Assembly (NCBI RefSeq): GCF_036408855.1
Contig: NZ_JAZGJQ010000009.1
Coordinates: 1-64,000 of the forward strand
Length of the DNA stretch: 64,000 bases
Direction of reading: 5' to 3'
Origin: Olsenella_K absiana
GTDB taxonomy: Bacteria > Actinomycetota > Coriobacteriia > Coriobacteriales > Atopobiaceae
The notes under the pieces are model-generated. The model did not search any database, was not told where the DNA came from, and saw only the letters and a list, made by a program, of their open reading frames with translations. Below are positions 52,201 through 60,781 of the stretch, one piece after another. The position numbers and the translations under genes were made by a program. Position 1 is the stretch's first letter. Each line of letters begins with the position of its first letter.

Positions 52201-52326
52201 GACCGTATTGCCCGGGGCTGCGAGGGTGGTCCCGATGATGGTGCCCGTGGCGGCGGTGAACTTGAGGAGTGCGCTCTTGCGCCTCTTGCCCTTCTCGTCG
52301 CCCTTCTTGTTCTTGCGAATCCTCAT
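49285..52326 (-). CDS. Serine-rich repeat glycoprotein adhesin, accessory Sec substrate, no LPXTG
   Basis: This 1,013-residue protein has a basic signal (MRIRKNKKGDEKGKRRKSAL), a hydrophobic core and AFAKE-like cleavage (VFA-KE, about residue 44). A short serine-rich region follows (about 45-300), then a unique domain (about 335-488, rich in Tyr, Trp, Asp and Gly), then a long Ser-Glu/Ser-Thr/Ser-Ala repeat (about 497-835) and a C terminus of about 180 residues. The C terminus has an Ala-rich hydrophobic patch (AAATAPISAAAAAAVASAMT) but ends SEIDLLNEPVSLRIQE. No LPXTG motif or positively charged tail is present, so attachment is unexplained. It is the first gene of the secY2 locus and the expected GtfA/B-glycosylated cargo. 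The repeated DNA may contain assembly errors. Confidence 0.9.
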   Translation of the reverse strand: MRIRKNKKGDEKGKRRKSALLKFTAATGTIIGTTLAAPGNTVFAKELESASTEGVDSELESFESASQTASESVSAAPEPTRSSQSPAESASKASASQDTADSQSIAEPSEEAAPRRAAARVATTTSEEAGQEDARADGSESDGQSVSAVDESASASAFASESESAAASALAASESASASEEASARASESVSGVASASESQNDSILAASTSASNSDSLSTSAARSESESASTALSQEESALLSQSASAESTSSSKSESLSLRSSEEASRAASQSASLSETVSEANSVYASVSDSFSEAGLQDAYLEDLIAQIEVARQNLHAIQEAAARNHQSVAANGNYWRAGDTLANLLVRYSFYQDSRVTRIEYGSWEKNSGTSNYVHVAYLDEKGRAQDAYFDYITVDKDGNALMDSNGKQLSGYSDPSKIGGIMVLQKTPLYNWWGKFKGFAADRWSASNYTNANGDARSGYFGIKGNYYFSESDFEKGKDEYSQHRSELTSVSHSASAARSQAESLSESTSASEEASSSASTSASNEASESGSASANRSESRAASISASASASTSASESASTSAVLSTSASASESASLSDSASESLLASESESVSTSESESESESESESASESESESESASESESESVSVSTSESESVSTSESESESESESTSESESESESESASASESESASASESESESTSESESESVSTSESESESESEYESTSESESVSTSESESTSTSESESESESESTSESESESESESASESESESTSESESESESTSESESESESESESTSESESESESVSTSEPESTSTSESESASASESESESESESVSTSESESTSERTSLFLSANAATSAAVTPRPLMTAAATAPISAAAAAAVASAMTAPGSSNASFSASPSTSEITTRSETLSESHSEESYTSQSRSQRGSSSDSASAAASESKSASASTAASESESENSNSASNSMRMSAADAFSELSSNLTTTTANGQEIDAGKSAASSAGNAGLTTSEIDLLNEPVSLRIQE
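49836..50560. repeat. Low-complexity serine-codon repeat inside the adhesin gene
   Basis: Tandem six-base units encoding Ser-Glu, with interspersed Ser-Thr, Ser-Ala and Ser-Val pairs, run for about 725 bases (roughly residues 589-831). Longer units such as STSESESESE recur. Length variation by slippage or recombination is expected here. Confidence 0.9.
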
Positions 52327-52365
52327 AGCAGCCCTGGTTTCGACTGATTTGTTATACCCATGTAC

Positions 52366-52393
52366 AGTATAGGAGTGTTTTATCGAGTCACAA
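52366..52393 (-). promoter_or_regulatory. Candidate promoter of the adhesin gene
   Basis: Reading leftwards, TTGTGA (52393-52388) and TATACT (52371-52366) are 16 bases apart, 40 bases upstream of the adhesin ATG. It lies in an AT-richer gap between the large c-di-GMP protein gene and the adhesin gene. An AGGG ribosome site precedes the ATG. Confidence 0.5.
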
Positions 52394-52454
52394 TCCTCTT
52401 ACTTTCGGACCCCAGCATCCTTACCCGACCAACGGGTCGCCAGTAGCACCCCGC

Positions 52455-55400
52455 TTAGCGCCGGTCGCTCCGCCTCCTGTGGAAGCTGTGTCCCTTGTCC
52501 AAGTACATGTTGAAGTCTGCCCTCGTGAGCAGGGCGTCGAAGTCGGTCACCTTGCCGCGGGCGTACGAGTAGCCGATCGCCATGCTGATCCCGTTGTTCT
52601 TCGCGCTCATCCTCATGTGCTGGATCAGGAGTAGGATGTCGCGCTCCTCTAGGTCCTCCGTGATGACGACGAACTCGTCCCCGCCGGTCCGGAAGACGCA
52701 GTCCTCCCCCGCGCACTCCGCGAGGATCCGTGCGGTCTCGCTTATGAGGACGTCGCCGGCGTGATGTCCTTCCGTGTCGTTCGTCCTCTTGAGGCCGTTG
52801 AGGTCGACCGACACGACGCCCAGCACGCCGTCGCCCTGCCACGCCTGGACCCGTTGCTCCAGCGCACGGCGGTTTCCGGCACCGGTGAGCTGGTCGACCA
52901 GGCTCCGTCTCTCCAGCTCGCCAATGGCGTTCCTGTTACGCACCATCACCGCGATGAAGTCCGTCAGGGTCGAGTACAGCACGCTGCCCGTCTGGAAGCT
53001 CTCCTCCGAGGGGTTCACGACAAGCGTGAAGCCCTCCCTCTGGTTCTGGAGCAGCAGCTGCCCGGAGACGAAGCTCCTCACGCCGTGGATTCGGAACGAG
53101 AAGCCTGGGTTCTCCCTCAGGAACGCATCCATGTCGCTGACCATGACCAGCCGATCCGACACGAACCGCGCGTACAGCGCCCTCAGCTCCGTCCGGGGAA
53201 TGCTCTGCAGCTCCTCCCTCAGTGGGTACACGCCCGGTGCCGTCCACTCGTAGGTCGCGCTGACGGTGTCGTCATCCCTCTCTTCGAAGATCAGCAGGCG
53301 CTCAGGGTGCATGTTGTCCGCGATGGACGAGATCGTCCTCTCGATGCCCCTCTCCGGATCAGCCTCCTGCATGCCGCGCGAGATCGCCTCGTAGGCGCGC
53401 ATCTCCTGGTAGACGAGGCCGTTGTCCTTCGCTAGCGTCTCGATGTACTCGTCAAGGTTGAAGGAGAACGTGAGCTTCAGCGTGCGCTTGTCCCACGTGG
53501 TCAGGAAGGAGCGGACCTGCAGGCTCTGGCCAGTCTTGTGGTTCATGTGCGCGAAGGAGAGGGCGCGGTCCATCCGCAGCATCATGTTGTGGCAGTCCCT
53601 GCACGGGGCGTCGAAGCCCTCCAGCACCTTGTAGCAGAGACGCCCCTTGAGGCAGGCATCCGGGGCGATCCCGACGTCCTTGCGTGCCGCGGCGTTCAGG
53701 TACACGAGCTCGTACGTCTCGGGGTCGCTGATGATGACCCGCTCCTTCAGGTTGTCAAGCACTTCCCTCCTGACGAAGATGCGGTCCTCTGTATAGGGCT
53801 TCTCTCCGTACGTCTCCTGTTCGACGCTGCTCAGCCTTCTGATCATCAGCTGGAGCATCTCGTCGAGGCTCATCACCTCGGAGCCGTACGCGACGGCGTG
53901 CATGAGCTCGGGAGCCTCTTGGAGACCCGCCCGACTCCACAGGCGCGGAAGCGCAGAGGAAACGGAGGAGAGACTCGGCTCGATGCCATCCCCCCGCCCC
54001 CTCCGGCTGAAGCAGAGGAAGCAGCACAACCCGATCCTGGCAATCGCCCAGCCCGGCCCTAGCGCCCTCCGGAGCGAGGAGGAGATCTCCCCGAGGACGC
54101 CCTTCGCAGTAGCTTCGTTGGTGTGGACCAGCTCCGCGAAGGCGGGCACGTCGATCAGGAGCCCGACGTAGTCCAGCTTCCTCAGGCGGTACTGGTCCGC
54201 ATAGGCAAGTCCTGCCTCTATCGCCCCTCGGAAGCTGAGGAAGCCCGTCTCGCCGTCCACGAGTCCCAGGCGCGACTCCTCGTCATCGCCCGACCCAACC
54301 CGGTCGACCATGCAGAGCGTGCCCGCGATCTCCTTCTCCTGGTACCAGGGAACGCGCGTGACGCATAGCTCTCGGAGCCTGCCGCCCGAGAGCATGAGCT
54401 CCTCCGCCCGAGCGACGGGCTTCCCCTCGTTTTGAATGGACTCCTCGGAGCGGCTTGCCTCCGTTAGGTCGAAGTTGCAACCGGTCTCGTCCTCCGTCAT
54501 CCCCAGGAGCTCCGTCGCGTCGTGGACGCCATGCTCTTTCAGGAGGCTTTCGCTCGCTCCGAGTATCCTGCCCTGCCTGTCCTTCCAGAAGAACGGGTAC
54601 GGTGAGTCGCTGCAGAGCATCCGGAAGAGGCTGACCTCGGCCGAGGCCCCCGGCTGCTCGGTGCCGGACCCCGAGATTCCGAGGGACCGGGAGAACACCG
54701 GCAGGAGCTTGTCCCTGTCGGCCTTTCTCTCCCAGATGTCCTCCCGCTCGGAGAGCAGGATGTTACTCGTCGCGCTCTTGTAGATCATGAGCGCCTCGAG
54801 CACCGTCCACCGGTACGTGCCGCCCGGCCTGCGGATGCGCACGATCTCGGCCAGGGCGGCACCCTCCTCCGCCCTGGCCCTGGCCTCTACGCTCTCGGAG
54901 CTGGCGAAGGCGAGGAAGCGCCCCCTGTCGTCCGGGTATACGAGCCTTTCCGCGAATGCCTTGAGGAAGGCCTCGACCTCGCGCGGGGCGTCACGACCGT
55001 AAAGCTCCGGGTGGTTGGAGCGCAGGATCTCGACCTTGCCACTCCCGCGGTCTATCAGGTAGAGCCCCTCGTACAGCTGGAAGATGTCACGCAGGGTGTC
55101 GTCGAGCCTCTGCGCCTGCCTGACTGCCAGGTCGTTGCTGATGTTGAAGAGGTGTGCCTCGCCGACCCAGCCGCTCTCGTCCCCGGCGATCCAGCGGACG
55201 CTCACCCTCATGTACTGTCCGTTGTCCGAGTAGGTCAGGGTCTCCTTGGACCTCGATTGCAGGGCGTCGGTCAGGAGCTGCCGGAACCTTCCGCGCAGCG
55301 GGTACCTCGCATCCCCGAGGTTGGCGTTCGCCTCGGCCATGTCCTGCGTGCCGGTGCTCCTGAGCTCCCTCAGGTAGGCGTCGTTCTCCTGCAGGAGGGC

Positions 55401-57161
55401 GATGTTCGCCCCGTCGAAGCTGAAGATCGCCGTCGGGGACTCGGAGTTCACGTTGACGCATTCCACGGAGCTCATGAGGTGGGCTTCCTTGGGATTCTCA
55501 ATCTGGAGGCCCTTGTCGTGCATGTAGGAGAGCGTGTCCTCGTACATCATCGGGCGCCCGTAGAAGTATCCCTGGATCTGGCCGCACCCGATCTTCTTGA
55601 GGAAGGAGACCTGCTCTTTGGTCTCCACGCCCTCGGCAAGCGTGCGCACGCCGAGCATCCGGGCCATCGTCACGACGGAGGTGATGATCTGGCGGCTACG
55701 GTCGTCGAAGTGGCTGAAGAAGCCCATGTCGATCTTGATCACGTCGAAGTGGTAGTTGTGCAGCAAGCTCAGCGACGAGTACTCGCTCCCGAAGTCGTCC
55801 ATCCACACCTGGTAGCCGGCCTGCTGGAACTGGTGGACGGTCTTCGCCATCCTCGGGTGGTTGCGGGTCATGACCCGCTCGGTGACCTCGAGGCAGAGGA
55901 CCGCCCTCGGAATCCGGTAGCGCCTCACCACGCCCTCGATGGTGTCGATCGGGTTGGCCACGTCGAAGTCGCAGGCGGAGAGGTTCACGGAGACGGGCAC
56001 CAGCGGCAGCCCGTTGTCCATGCGGTCGCGGTCGAGCCGGGCCACCTGCTCCAGGACGTAGCGGTCGAGGCGGTTGATCAGCTGGGCCTCCTCGAGCACC
56101 GGCACGAACACGTTCGGGAGGATCATGCCGAGCGCGGGGTCCTCCCAGCGTGCCAGCGCCTCGAATCCGCTCAGCCTTCCCGTGAGGGTCCTCACGATCG
56201 GCTGGTAGTACACCTTGATGTAGTGCTTCTCCAACGCCTCGCTGAAGTGGCGCAGCACGTAGGTCTTGCTCGCCTCGGTCTTCCCCATCGAGGGCTCGTA
56301 GACGGCGACGCTCAGGTTGCCGTCCGCCTTGATGCTGTCGCAGGCAAGCTTCGCGGCGTCGAACCCATGCCTAAGGACGTCGAGGGAGTCCCCCTCCGAG
56401 GGCGAGTAGATGCCCGCCTTGAGGTGTATCCCGTCGTCGTCGATGTAGCGGTTCACCTCTCTGCAGACCTTTTCCAGCCGCTCCTCCAGCTCCTGCGACG
56501 GAAGCAGGGCGACAAAGCGGTCCGCCGCGAGGTGACCGACGAGGGCACCTGGAAAGCCGCTGGTGATGGTCTCGGCGACCTTCTCAAGGCACGCGTCCCC
56601 CCGGTGCAGCCCGTACAGCCGGTTGTACTCCTTGAAGTCGGTCAGGTTGAAGCTGACCGGGCAGAGGGCGCGCACCGCGGGGAGACCGCTTCGCCTCTCC
56701 GCCTGCTCGAGCGCCTCCTTGTAGAAGTCGTGCATGCCGAGCACGCCCGTCTTGTCCTGACCCCTCAGGTCGCTGGAGAGCTGCTCGGCCGAGAAGAGCA
56801 AGATCACGTAGGCACTTCCGAAGGGGGTGTCCTTCAGTGACCCCACGCCCTCCGCCTTCCGGAAGTGCCCTTGCTTCGTCTGGTAGCAGTATGAGAATGC
56901 GAAGCGCTCCGGATGACTGCCCGAAGACTCCAACAGGGCCCTGTAGTCCTCGCCCTCCATCAGGCCGCGGAAGCTGGACGAGCAGAGCCGCATGAGGTCC
57001 CTCTCGTCCTCGCACCCGTACAGCGAGGCCGCCTTTCCGTTGGCGAAGACGATCCTCCCCGACCCGTCGGCGCGGACGATGAGGACGCCCGCCTCGATCA
57101 GGTCGTAGAGCTGCTGGCACTGCGCCCTCAGGCGCTCGTTATGCTCCGGTTCTTCCGTCAT
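52455..57161 (-). CDS. Very large multi-domain PAS/EAL/GAF/GGDEF c-di-GMP turnover protein
   Basis: This 1,568-residue soluble protein reads, in order: PAS (about 12-120), degenerate GGDEF (about 150-310; HLAADRF replaces GGDEF), EAL (about 330-575), PAS-like regions (about 620-960), a second motif-less GGDEF (about 1000-1130, ARIGLCCFLCF), PAS with a Cys-rich loop (CYKVLEGFDAPCRDCHN), GAF (about 1270-1400) and a C-terminal intact GGDEF (RTGGDEFVV, 1493-1497). EAL residues look intact (FEALARWED, VNLSACDF, LEVTERVM, DDFGSEYSSL with Glu for the usual Thr/Ser, AEGVETKEQ). It can therefore both make and break c-di-GMP. It is a paralog of the 35-39 kb gene and sits immediately upstream of the adhesin gene. 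ATG 57161 gives the PAS start. Confidence 0.87.
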   Translation of the reverse strand: MTEEPEHNERLRAQCQQLYDLIEAGVLIVRADGSGRIVFANGKAASLYGCEDERDLMRLCSSSFRGLMEGEDYRALLESSGSHPERFAFSYCYQTKQGHFRKAEGVGSLKDTPFGSAYVILLFSAEQLSSDLRGQDKTGVLGMHDFYKEALEQAERRSGLPAVRALCPVSFNLTDFKEYNRLYGLHRGDACLEKVAETITSGFPGALVGHLAADRFVALLPSQELEERLEKVCREVNRYIDDDGIHLKAGIYSPSEGDSLDVLRHGFDAAKLACDSIKADGNLSVAVYEPSMGKTEASKTYVLRHFSEALEKHYIKVYYQPIVRTLTGRLSGFEALARWEDPALGMILPNVFVPVLEEAQLINRLDRYVLEQVARLDRDRMDNGLPLVPVSVNLSACDFDVANPIDTIEGVVRRYRIPRAVLCLEVTERVMTRNHPRMAKTVHQFQQAGYQVWMDDFGSEYSSLSLLHNYHFDVIKIDMGFFSHFDDRSRQIITSVVTMARMLGVRTLAEGVETKEQVSFLKKIGCGQIQGYFYGRPMMYEDTLSYMHDKGLQIENPKEAHLMSSVECVNVNSESPTAIFSFDGANIALLQENDAYLRELRSTGTQDMAEANANLGDARYPLRGRFRQLLTDALQSRSKETLTYSDNGQYMRVSVRWIAGDESGWVGEAHLFNISNDLAVRQAQRLDDTLRDIFQLYEGLYLIDRGSGKVEILRSNHPELYGRDAPREVEAFLKAFAERLVYPDDRGRFLAFASSESVEARARAEEGAALAEIVRIRRPGGTYRWTVLEALMIYKSATSNILLSEREDIWERKADRDKLLPVFSRSLGISGSGTEQPGASAEVSLFRMLCSDSPYPFFWKDRQGRILGASESLLKEHGVHDATELLGMTEDETGCNFDLTEASRSEESIQNEGKPVARAEELMLSGGRLRELCVTRVPWYQEKEIAGTLCMVDRVGSGDDEESRLGLVDGETGFLSFRGAIEAGLAYADQYRLRKLDYVGLLIDVPAFAELVHTNEATAKGVLGEISSSLRRALGPGWAIARIGLCCFLCFSRRGRGDGIEPSLSSVSSALPRLWSRAGLQEAPELMHAVAYGSEVMSLDEMLQLMIRRLSSVEQETYGEKPYTEDRIFVRREVLDNLKERVIISDPETYELVYLNAAARKDVGIAPDACLKGRLCYKVLEGFDAPCRDCHNMMLRMDRALSFAHMNHKTGQSLQVRSFLTTWDKRTLKLTFSFNLDEYIETLAKDNGLVYQEMRAYEAISRGMQEADPERGIERTISSIADNMHPERLLIFEERDDDTVSATYEWTAPGVYPLREELQSIPRTELRALYARFVSDRLVMVSDMDAFLRENPGFSFRIHGVRSFVSGQLLLQNQREGFTLVVNPSEESFQTGSVLYSTLTDFIAVMVRNRNAIGELERRSLVDQLTGAGNRRALEQRVQAWQGDGVLGVVSVDLNGLKRTNDTEGHHAGDVLISETARILAECAGEDCVFRTGGDEFVVITEDLEERDILLLIQHMRMSAKNNGISMAIGYSYARGKVTDFDALLTRADFNMYLDKGHSFHRRRSDRR

Positions 57162-57279
57162 CGCTTCTTCGCGCCCCTCACGACCCTCCGGCGACACGCA
57201 CGGGAGGCCCTTGGCATACCCACTTTTTCGTACCCAGTAAACCACCTTTCCGCCTGGTCGGGCAGCGTGGCCCCGGCGC

Positions 57280-59811
57280 CTACCCCGAGGCCAGCTCCTC
57301 GGCGAGATAGCGCCCGGTCAACGACTCCGCGCACCCCGCCACGTCCTCGGGGGTCCCCGCGCACACGACGCGCCCACCGGCCTCGCCGCCACCCGGTCCG
57401 AGGTCGATCACGTAGTCCGCGTTGGCGATCATGTCCAGGTCGTGCTCGATGACCACCACGGTCGCGCCGTGCTCCACCAGCCCCTGCAGCACGCGGAGCA
57501 GGACCTCGACGTCGAGCGGGTGCAGGCCGATCGTGGGCTCGTCGAAGACGAAGAGCGTGCCCTCCTGGCTGCGGCCCATCTCGCTCGAGAGCTTGAGCCG
57601 CTGCGCCTCGCCGCCGGAGAGCGCCGGCGTGGCCTCGCCCAGCGTGAGGTAGCCGAGGCCGATGTCGGAGAGCGTCCGGAGCCTCGCAGACGCTCGGCGC
57701 AGCCCACCTAGCTGGCCGAGCGCCTCGTCTACGGTCATCCCCATGAGCTGGGGCAGGCTCACGCCGCCGTCCTTGTCGCCCGTGCCGCGCTTCGTATGCC
57801 GGCGGACGTCCCAGGCCTCCCGTGAGAAGCGCGACCCACGGCAGTCGGGGCAGTCGATCTCGACGTCCGGGAGGAACTGCACGTCGAGGGAGATCGTGCC
57901 GGTGCCGTCGCAGCTGGGACACCTGAGGGACCCCGTGTTGTACGAGAAGTCCCCCGCCTTCAGGCCGAGCGCCTTGGCCGCCGCGGTCTGCGCGAAGGCG
58001 CGCCTGAGGTCGTCCATGACGCCGGAGTACGTGGCCACCGTGGAGCGCACGTTCGCGCCGATGGGCGTGGAGTCGATGAGGCACACGCGGCCGATGCCCG
58101 GCGCGTCGCAGGCGCGGACGTGCGCAGGTAGCGCCTCCCCCGCGATGCTCGCCTGGAGGGCGGGCACGAGGCACTCGAGCACGAGCGTGGTCTTCCCCGA
58201 CCCCGAGACTCCGGTCACGGCTACCAGCCGCCCCTGCGGCACGTCCACGGAGAGCGGGCGCACGGTGTGGACCTGGCCGGTCTCGAGGTGGATGCGCCCG
58301 AGGTCGAACAGGGCGTCGCTCGTGGCGCGGCCGCGCGTGCGGATCACGCGCTCGCCCGACAGGAAGGGGGCGATGCGGGAGGCGGGGTCCTTCTCGACCT
58401 CACGTACGCTCCCCTGGCAGATGACGGTGCCGCCGTCCTTGCCCGAGCCGGGCCCCACCTCTATCAGGTGGTCCGCATGGCGCAGCACCCGCACGTCGTG
58501 GTCGACCACCACGACGGAGTTGCCGTCCGAGAGGAGGTCGTCCACCACTCCGAGAAGCCCCTCGACGTTAGAGGGGTGCAGGCCGATGGACGGCTCGTCG
58601 AGCACGTAGAGGACACCCGTCGTGCGGTTGCGCACGGCTCGTGCGAGCTGTACCCGCTGGCGCTCGCCGTTGGAGAGCGTGGAGCTCGCACGGTCGAGCG
58701 CCAGGTATCCGAGGCCCAGCTGCTGCAGGCGCGCGACGGGCTCCGCCATGGTCGCAACGATCTGCTCGGCCATGGCGGCGACCTCGGGAGGAAGCGACGG
58801 CGCCACGCGGGGCAGCCAGGCCGCGAGCTCGTCCAGCGTCATGGCCGTGGCCTCCGCCAGGTTGATTCCGAGCACCTGTGGGTCGCGCGCCCGCGCGGAG
58901 AGGCGGGTCCCGTGGCAGTCGGGGCAGGGCCCCTCGCGCAGGAACCTGGCCACGCGCTTCATGCCCTTCTCGTCCTTCACGCGCGCGAGCGCGTTCTCGA
59001 CCGAGTAGACGGCGTTGTAGTAGGTGAAGTCCATCTCGCCGGCGGTGTTGGTCTTCTCGTTGTGATAGAGCAGGTGGTGCTTCTCCGCGGGGCCGTGGAG
59101 GACGAACTCTCGCTCGCGAGGGGTGAGGTCACGGAAGGGGACGTCCGTGCGGACGCCGCAGTCGCGCGCGATGTCGGCCATGAGGCTCCACATGAGGCTG
59201 CCCCAGGGCTTGACCGCGCCCTCGTCGATGGTGAGCGATTCGTCTGGCACGAGCGAGGCCTCGTCCACCACGCGCGAGACGCCCGTGCCCTGGCAGGTCG
59301 GGCACGCGCCCGTCGAGTTGAAGGCCAGCTCTTCGGCCCCCTGGCCGTAGAAGGTGGCGCCGCAGGTGGGGCAGGTGATGGGACGCTCGAGCGCCACGCT
59401 CGTGGTGGGCGGACAGCGGTGGCCGTTGGGGCAGGTGTAGGAGCCTGCGCGCGAGAAGAGCAGGCGCAGTCCGTTCAAGAGCTCGGTCGAGGTGCCGAAG
59501 GTCGAGCGCACCCCCGGGACGCCCGGGCGCTGCCTGAGCGCGAGGGCGGCGGGCACGTGCTCGACGAGGTCGACGTCGGCCCGGGTGGACTGCGTGAGGC
59601 GGCGGCGCGTGTAGGTCGAGAGCGCCTCGAGGTAGCGGCGGCTGCCCTCGGCGTAGAGCACGCCCAGCGCGAGGCTCGACTTGCCCGAACCCGAGACGCC
59701 CGCGACGCCTACGAGCTCTCCGAGCGGCACGGAGACGTCGACGTTCCTGAGGTTGTGCACGCGCGCGCCGCGGACCTCGATGGCGCGCGGGGCGGAGCTG
59801 GCGCTAGACAT
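57280..59811 (-). CDS. UvrA-like ABC-class ATPase (UvrA2 / drug-resistance type)
   Basis: This 843-residue protein has two ABC ATPase halves: Walker A GVSGSGKSS and GVSGSGKTT, signatures LSNGERQRVQLAR and LSGGEAQRLKLSS, Walker B LYVLDEPSIGLHP and LFVFDEPTIGLHP. Zinc-finger cysteines are present (CPTCGATFY, CPTCQGTG, CPDCHGT, CPSCDGTGTISLDV). It is about 100 residues shorter than canonical UvrA and lacks most of the UvrB-binding domain, the hallmark of UvrA2/DrrC-like proteins. Those occur as solitary genes near resistance functions. No uvrB or uvrC is nearby. AGGGGG precedes ATG 59811. Whether it acts in repair or in drug tolerance is open. Confidence 0.9.
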   Translation of the reverse strand: MSSASSAPRAIEVRGARVHNLRNVDVSVPLGELVGVAGVSGSGKSSLALGVLYAEGSRRYLEALSTYTRRRLTQSTRADVDLVEHVPAALALRQRPGVPGVRSTFGTSTELLNGLRLLFSRAGSYTCPNGHRCPPTTSVALERPITCPTCGATFYGQGAEELAFNSTGACPTCQGTGVSRVVDEASLVPDESLTIDEGAVKPWGSLMWSLMADIARDCGVRTDVPFRDLTPREREFVLHGPAEKHHLLYHNEKTNTAGEMDFTYYNAVYSVENALARVKDEKGMKRVARFLREGPCPDCHGTRLSARARDPQVLGINLAEATAMTLDELAAWLPRVAPSLPPEVAAMAEQIVATMAEPVARLQQLGLGYLALDRASSTLSNGERQRVQLARAVRNRTTGVLYVLDEPSIGLHPSNVEGLLGVVDDLLSDGNSVVVVDHDVRVLRHADHLIEVGPGSGKDGGTVICQGSVREVEKDPASRIAPFLSGERVIRTRGRATSDALFDLGRIHLETGQVHTVRPLSVDVPQGRLVAVTGVSGSGKTTLVLECLVPALQASIAGEALPAHVRACDAPGIGRVCLIDSTPIGANVRSTVATYSGVMDDLRRAFAQTAAAKALGLKAGDFSYNTGSLRCPSCDGTGTISLDVQFLPDVEIDCPDCRGSRFSREAWDVRRHTKRGTGDKDGGVSLPQLMGMTVDEALGQLGGLRRASARLRTLSDIGLGYLTLGEATPALSGGEAQRLKLSSEMGRSQEGTLFVFDEPTIGLHPLDVEVLLRVLQGLVEHGATVVVIEHDLDMIANADYVIDLGPGGGEAGGRVVCAGTPEDVAGCAESLTGRYLAEELASG

Positions 59812-59898
59812 GCTGTGACCCCCTTGCTTTGACTGCCGCTCCGCATTGTACGGCAGCGGCGCGGTTCGCTCGCCCTCGCGGAGAGGCGGGCCGAGCCG

Positions 59899-60726
59899 TC
59901 AGGCGCGCGGGGCCTCGGCGGAGGTCACGAACGTGGTCACGTAGCTGGTGTCCTCGGGCGTCCTGAGGTCGGGGTCCTCCTTGAGGAACTCGCCGGGCAG
60001 GCCCGCCTCCTCTGCGGCGATCTGGAAGTGGCACGCCGCGATGCCCATGTCGACCTTCTGGATGTCGCCGGTCGACTCCCGCGCGTACCCCTTGGTCTTG
60101 TGCTCGTAGAAGTGGACCTTGTCGCCCTCGATGACGAGCCGCCACGGCTGCTTGTTGGTCGCGGAGGGGGACCAGCGAACCATCTGGAGCGGCTCCAGGA
60201 GGCCGCCCGCCTCGCTCTCGGCGAGGGGATGGTCGAAGTCGCCCATGAAGAAGAGAGACTCGAACGGGGCGCGATCGTCCGCCCTCATGTTCTTCCGCAT
60301 GAGGGTCTCGCGCAAGGACCTCTTGTCGGCGGCGTAGCCGAGGGGGGTCACGGCGGGCATGACCTCGTCGGCCCCCACGCCCAAGGCGCGCTCGAAGGCC
60401 TTACGGTCGATCGTCCCGGCGAGCCACACCGTCCCCAGCCCCAACGACGTGGCGAGAAGGACGAACCTCTCGAAGGAGTAGCCAAAGCCCAGCTCCGCGT
60501 CCTCCTGCCTCCTGTACTTGGCGGCGACGTACGTGTCGGCACCGACGATCACGGGGCTGGACACGCCGTCGCGCTTGCGGTCGAGGAACTTGAACGTCAC
60601 GGGCACCCCGAAGGGGTTGGTGTCGTGCTTGGTGAAGTCCTCGAGCTTCGCCAGCACCTCGTCCGGGATGGGCCTGTCGTTGAAGGTTCGCACGCTCTTG
60701 CGTGCCTTGATGGTGCTGGAATCCAT
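59899..60726 (-). CDS. Nitroreductase-family protein (two-module, putative TM-nitroreductase type)
   Basis: This 275-residue FMN-binding-type reductase starts with the family RKSVRTFNDRPIPDEVL motif and has two similar halves, ending in a SATNKQPWRLVIEGDKVHFY segment. LATSLGLGTVWLAGTI is the conserved flavin-side helix. It reduces nitro or quinone compounds with NAD(P)H; the natural substrate is unknown. CAGGGG lies before ATG 60726. It is the last gene of a minus-strand redox group that includes an MDR oxidoreductase and an FMN-reductase-like protein. Confidence 0.85.
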   Translation of the reverse strand: MDSSTIKARKSVRTFNDRPIPDEVLAKLEDFTKHDTNPFGVPVTFKFLDRKRDGVSSPVIVGADTYVAAKYRRQEDAELGFGYSFERFVLLATSLGLGTVWLAGTIDRKAFERALGVGADEVMPAVTPLGYAADKRSLRETLMRKNMRADDRAPFESLFFMGDFDHPLAESEAGGLLEPLQMVRWSPSATNKQPWRLVIEGDKVHFYEHKTKGYARESTGDIQKVDMGIAACHFQIAAEEAGLPGEFLKEDPDLRTPEDTSYVTTFVTSAEAPRA

Positions 60727-60781
60727 GTGGTGTGTCCCCTGTTCTTCTCGCCCCTGCGCGCTGCGTCTTGCCGGAGTGACC

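Noticed and set aside
57280..59811. Canonical repair uvrA
   Set aside because: Shorter than UvrA, lacks most of the UvrB-binding domain and stands without uvrB; better described as UvrA2-like.
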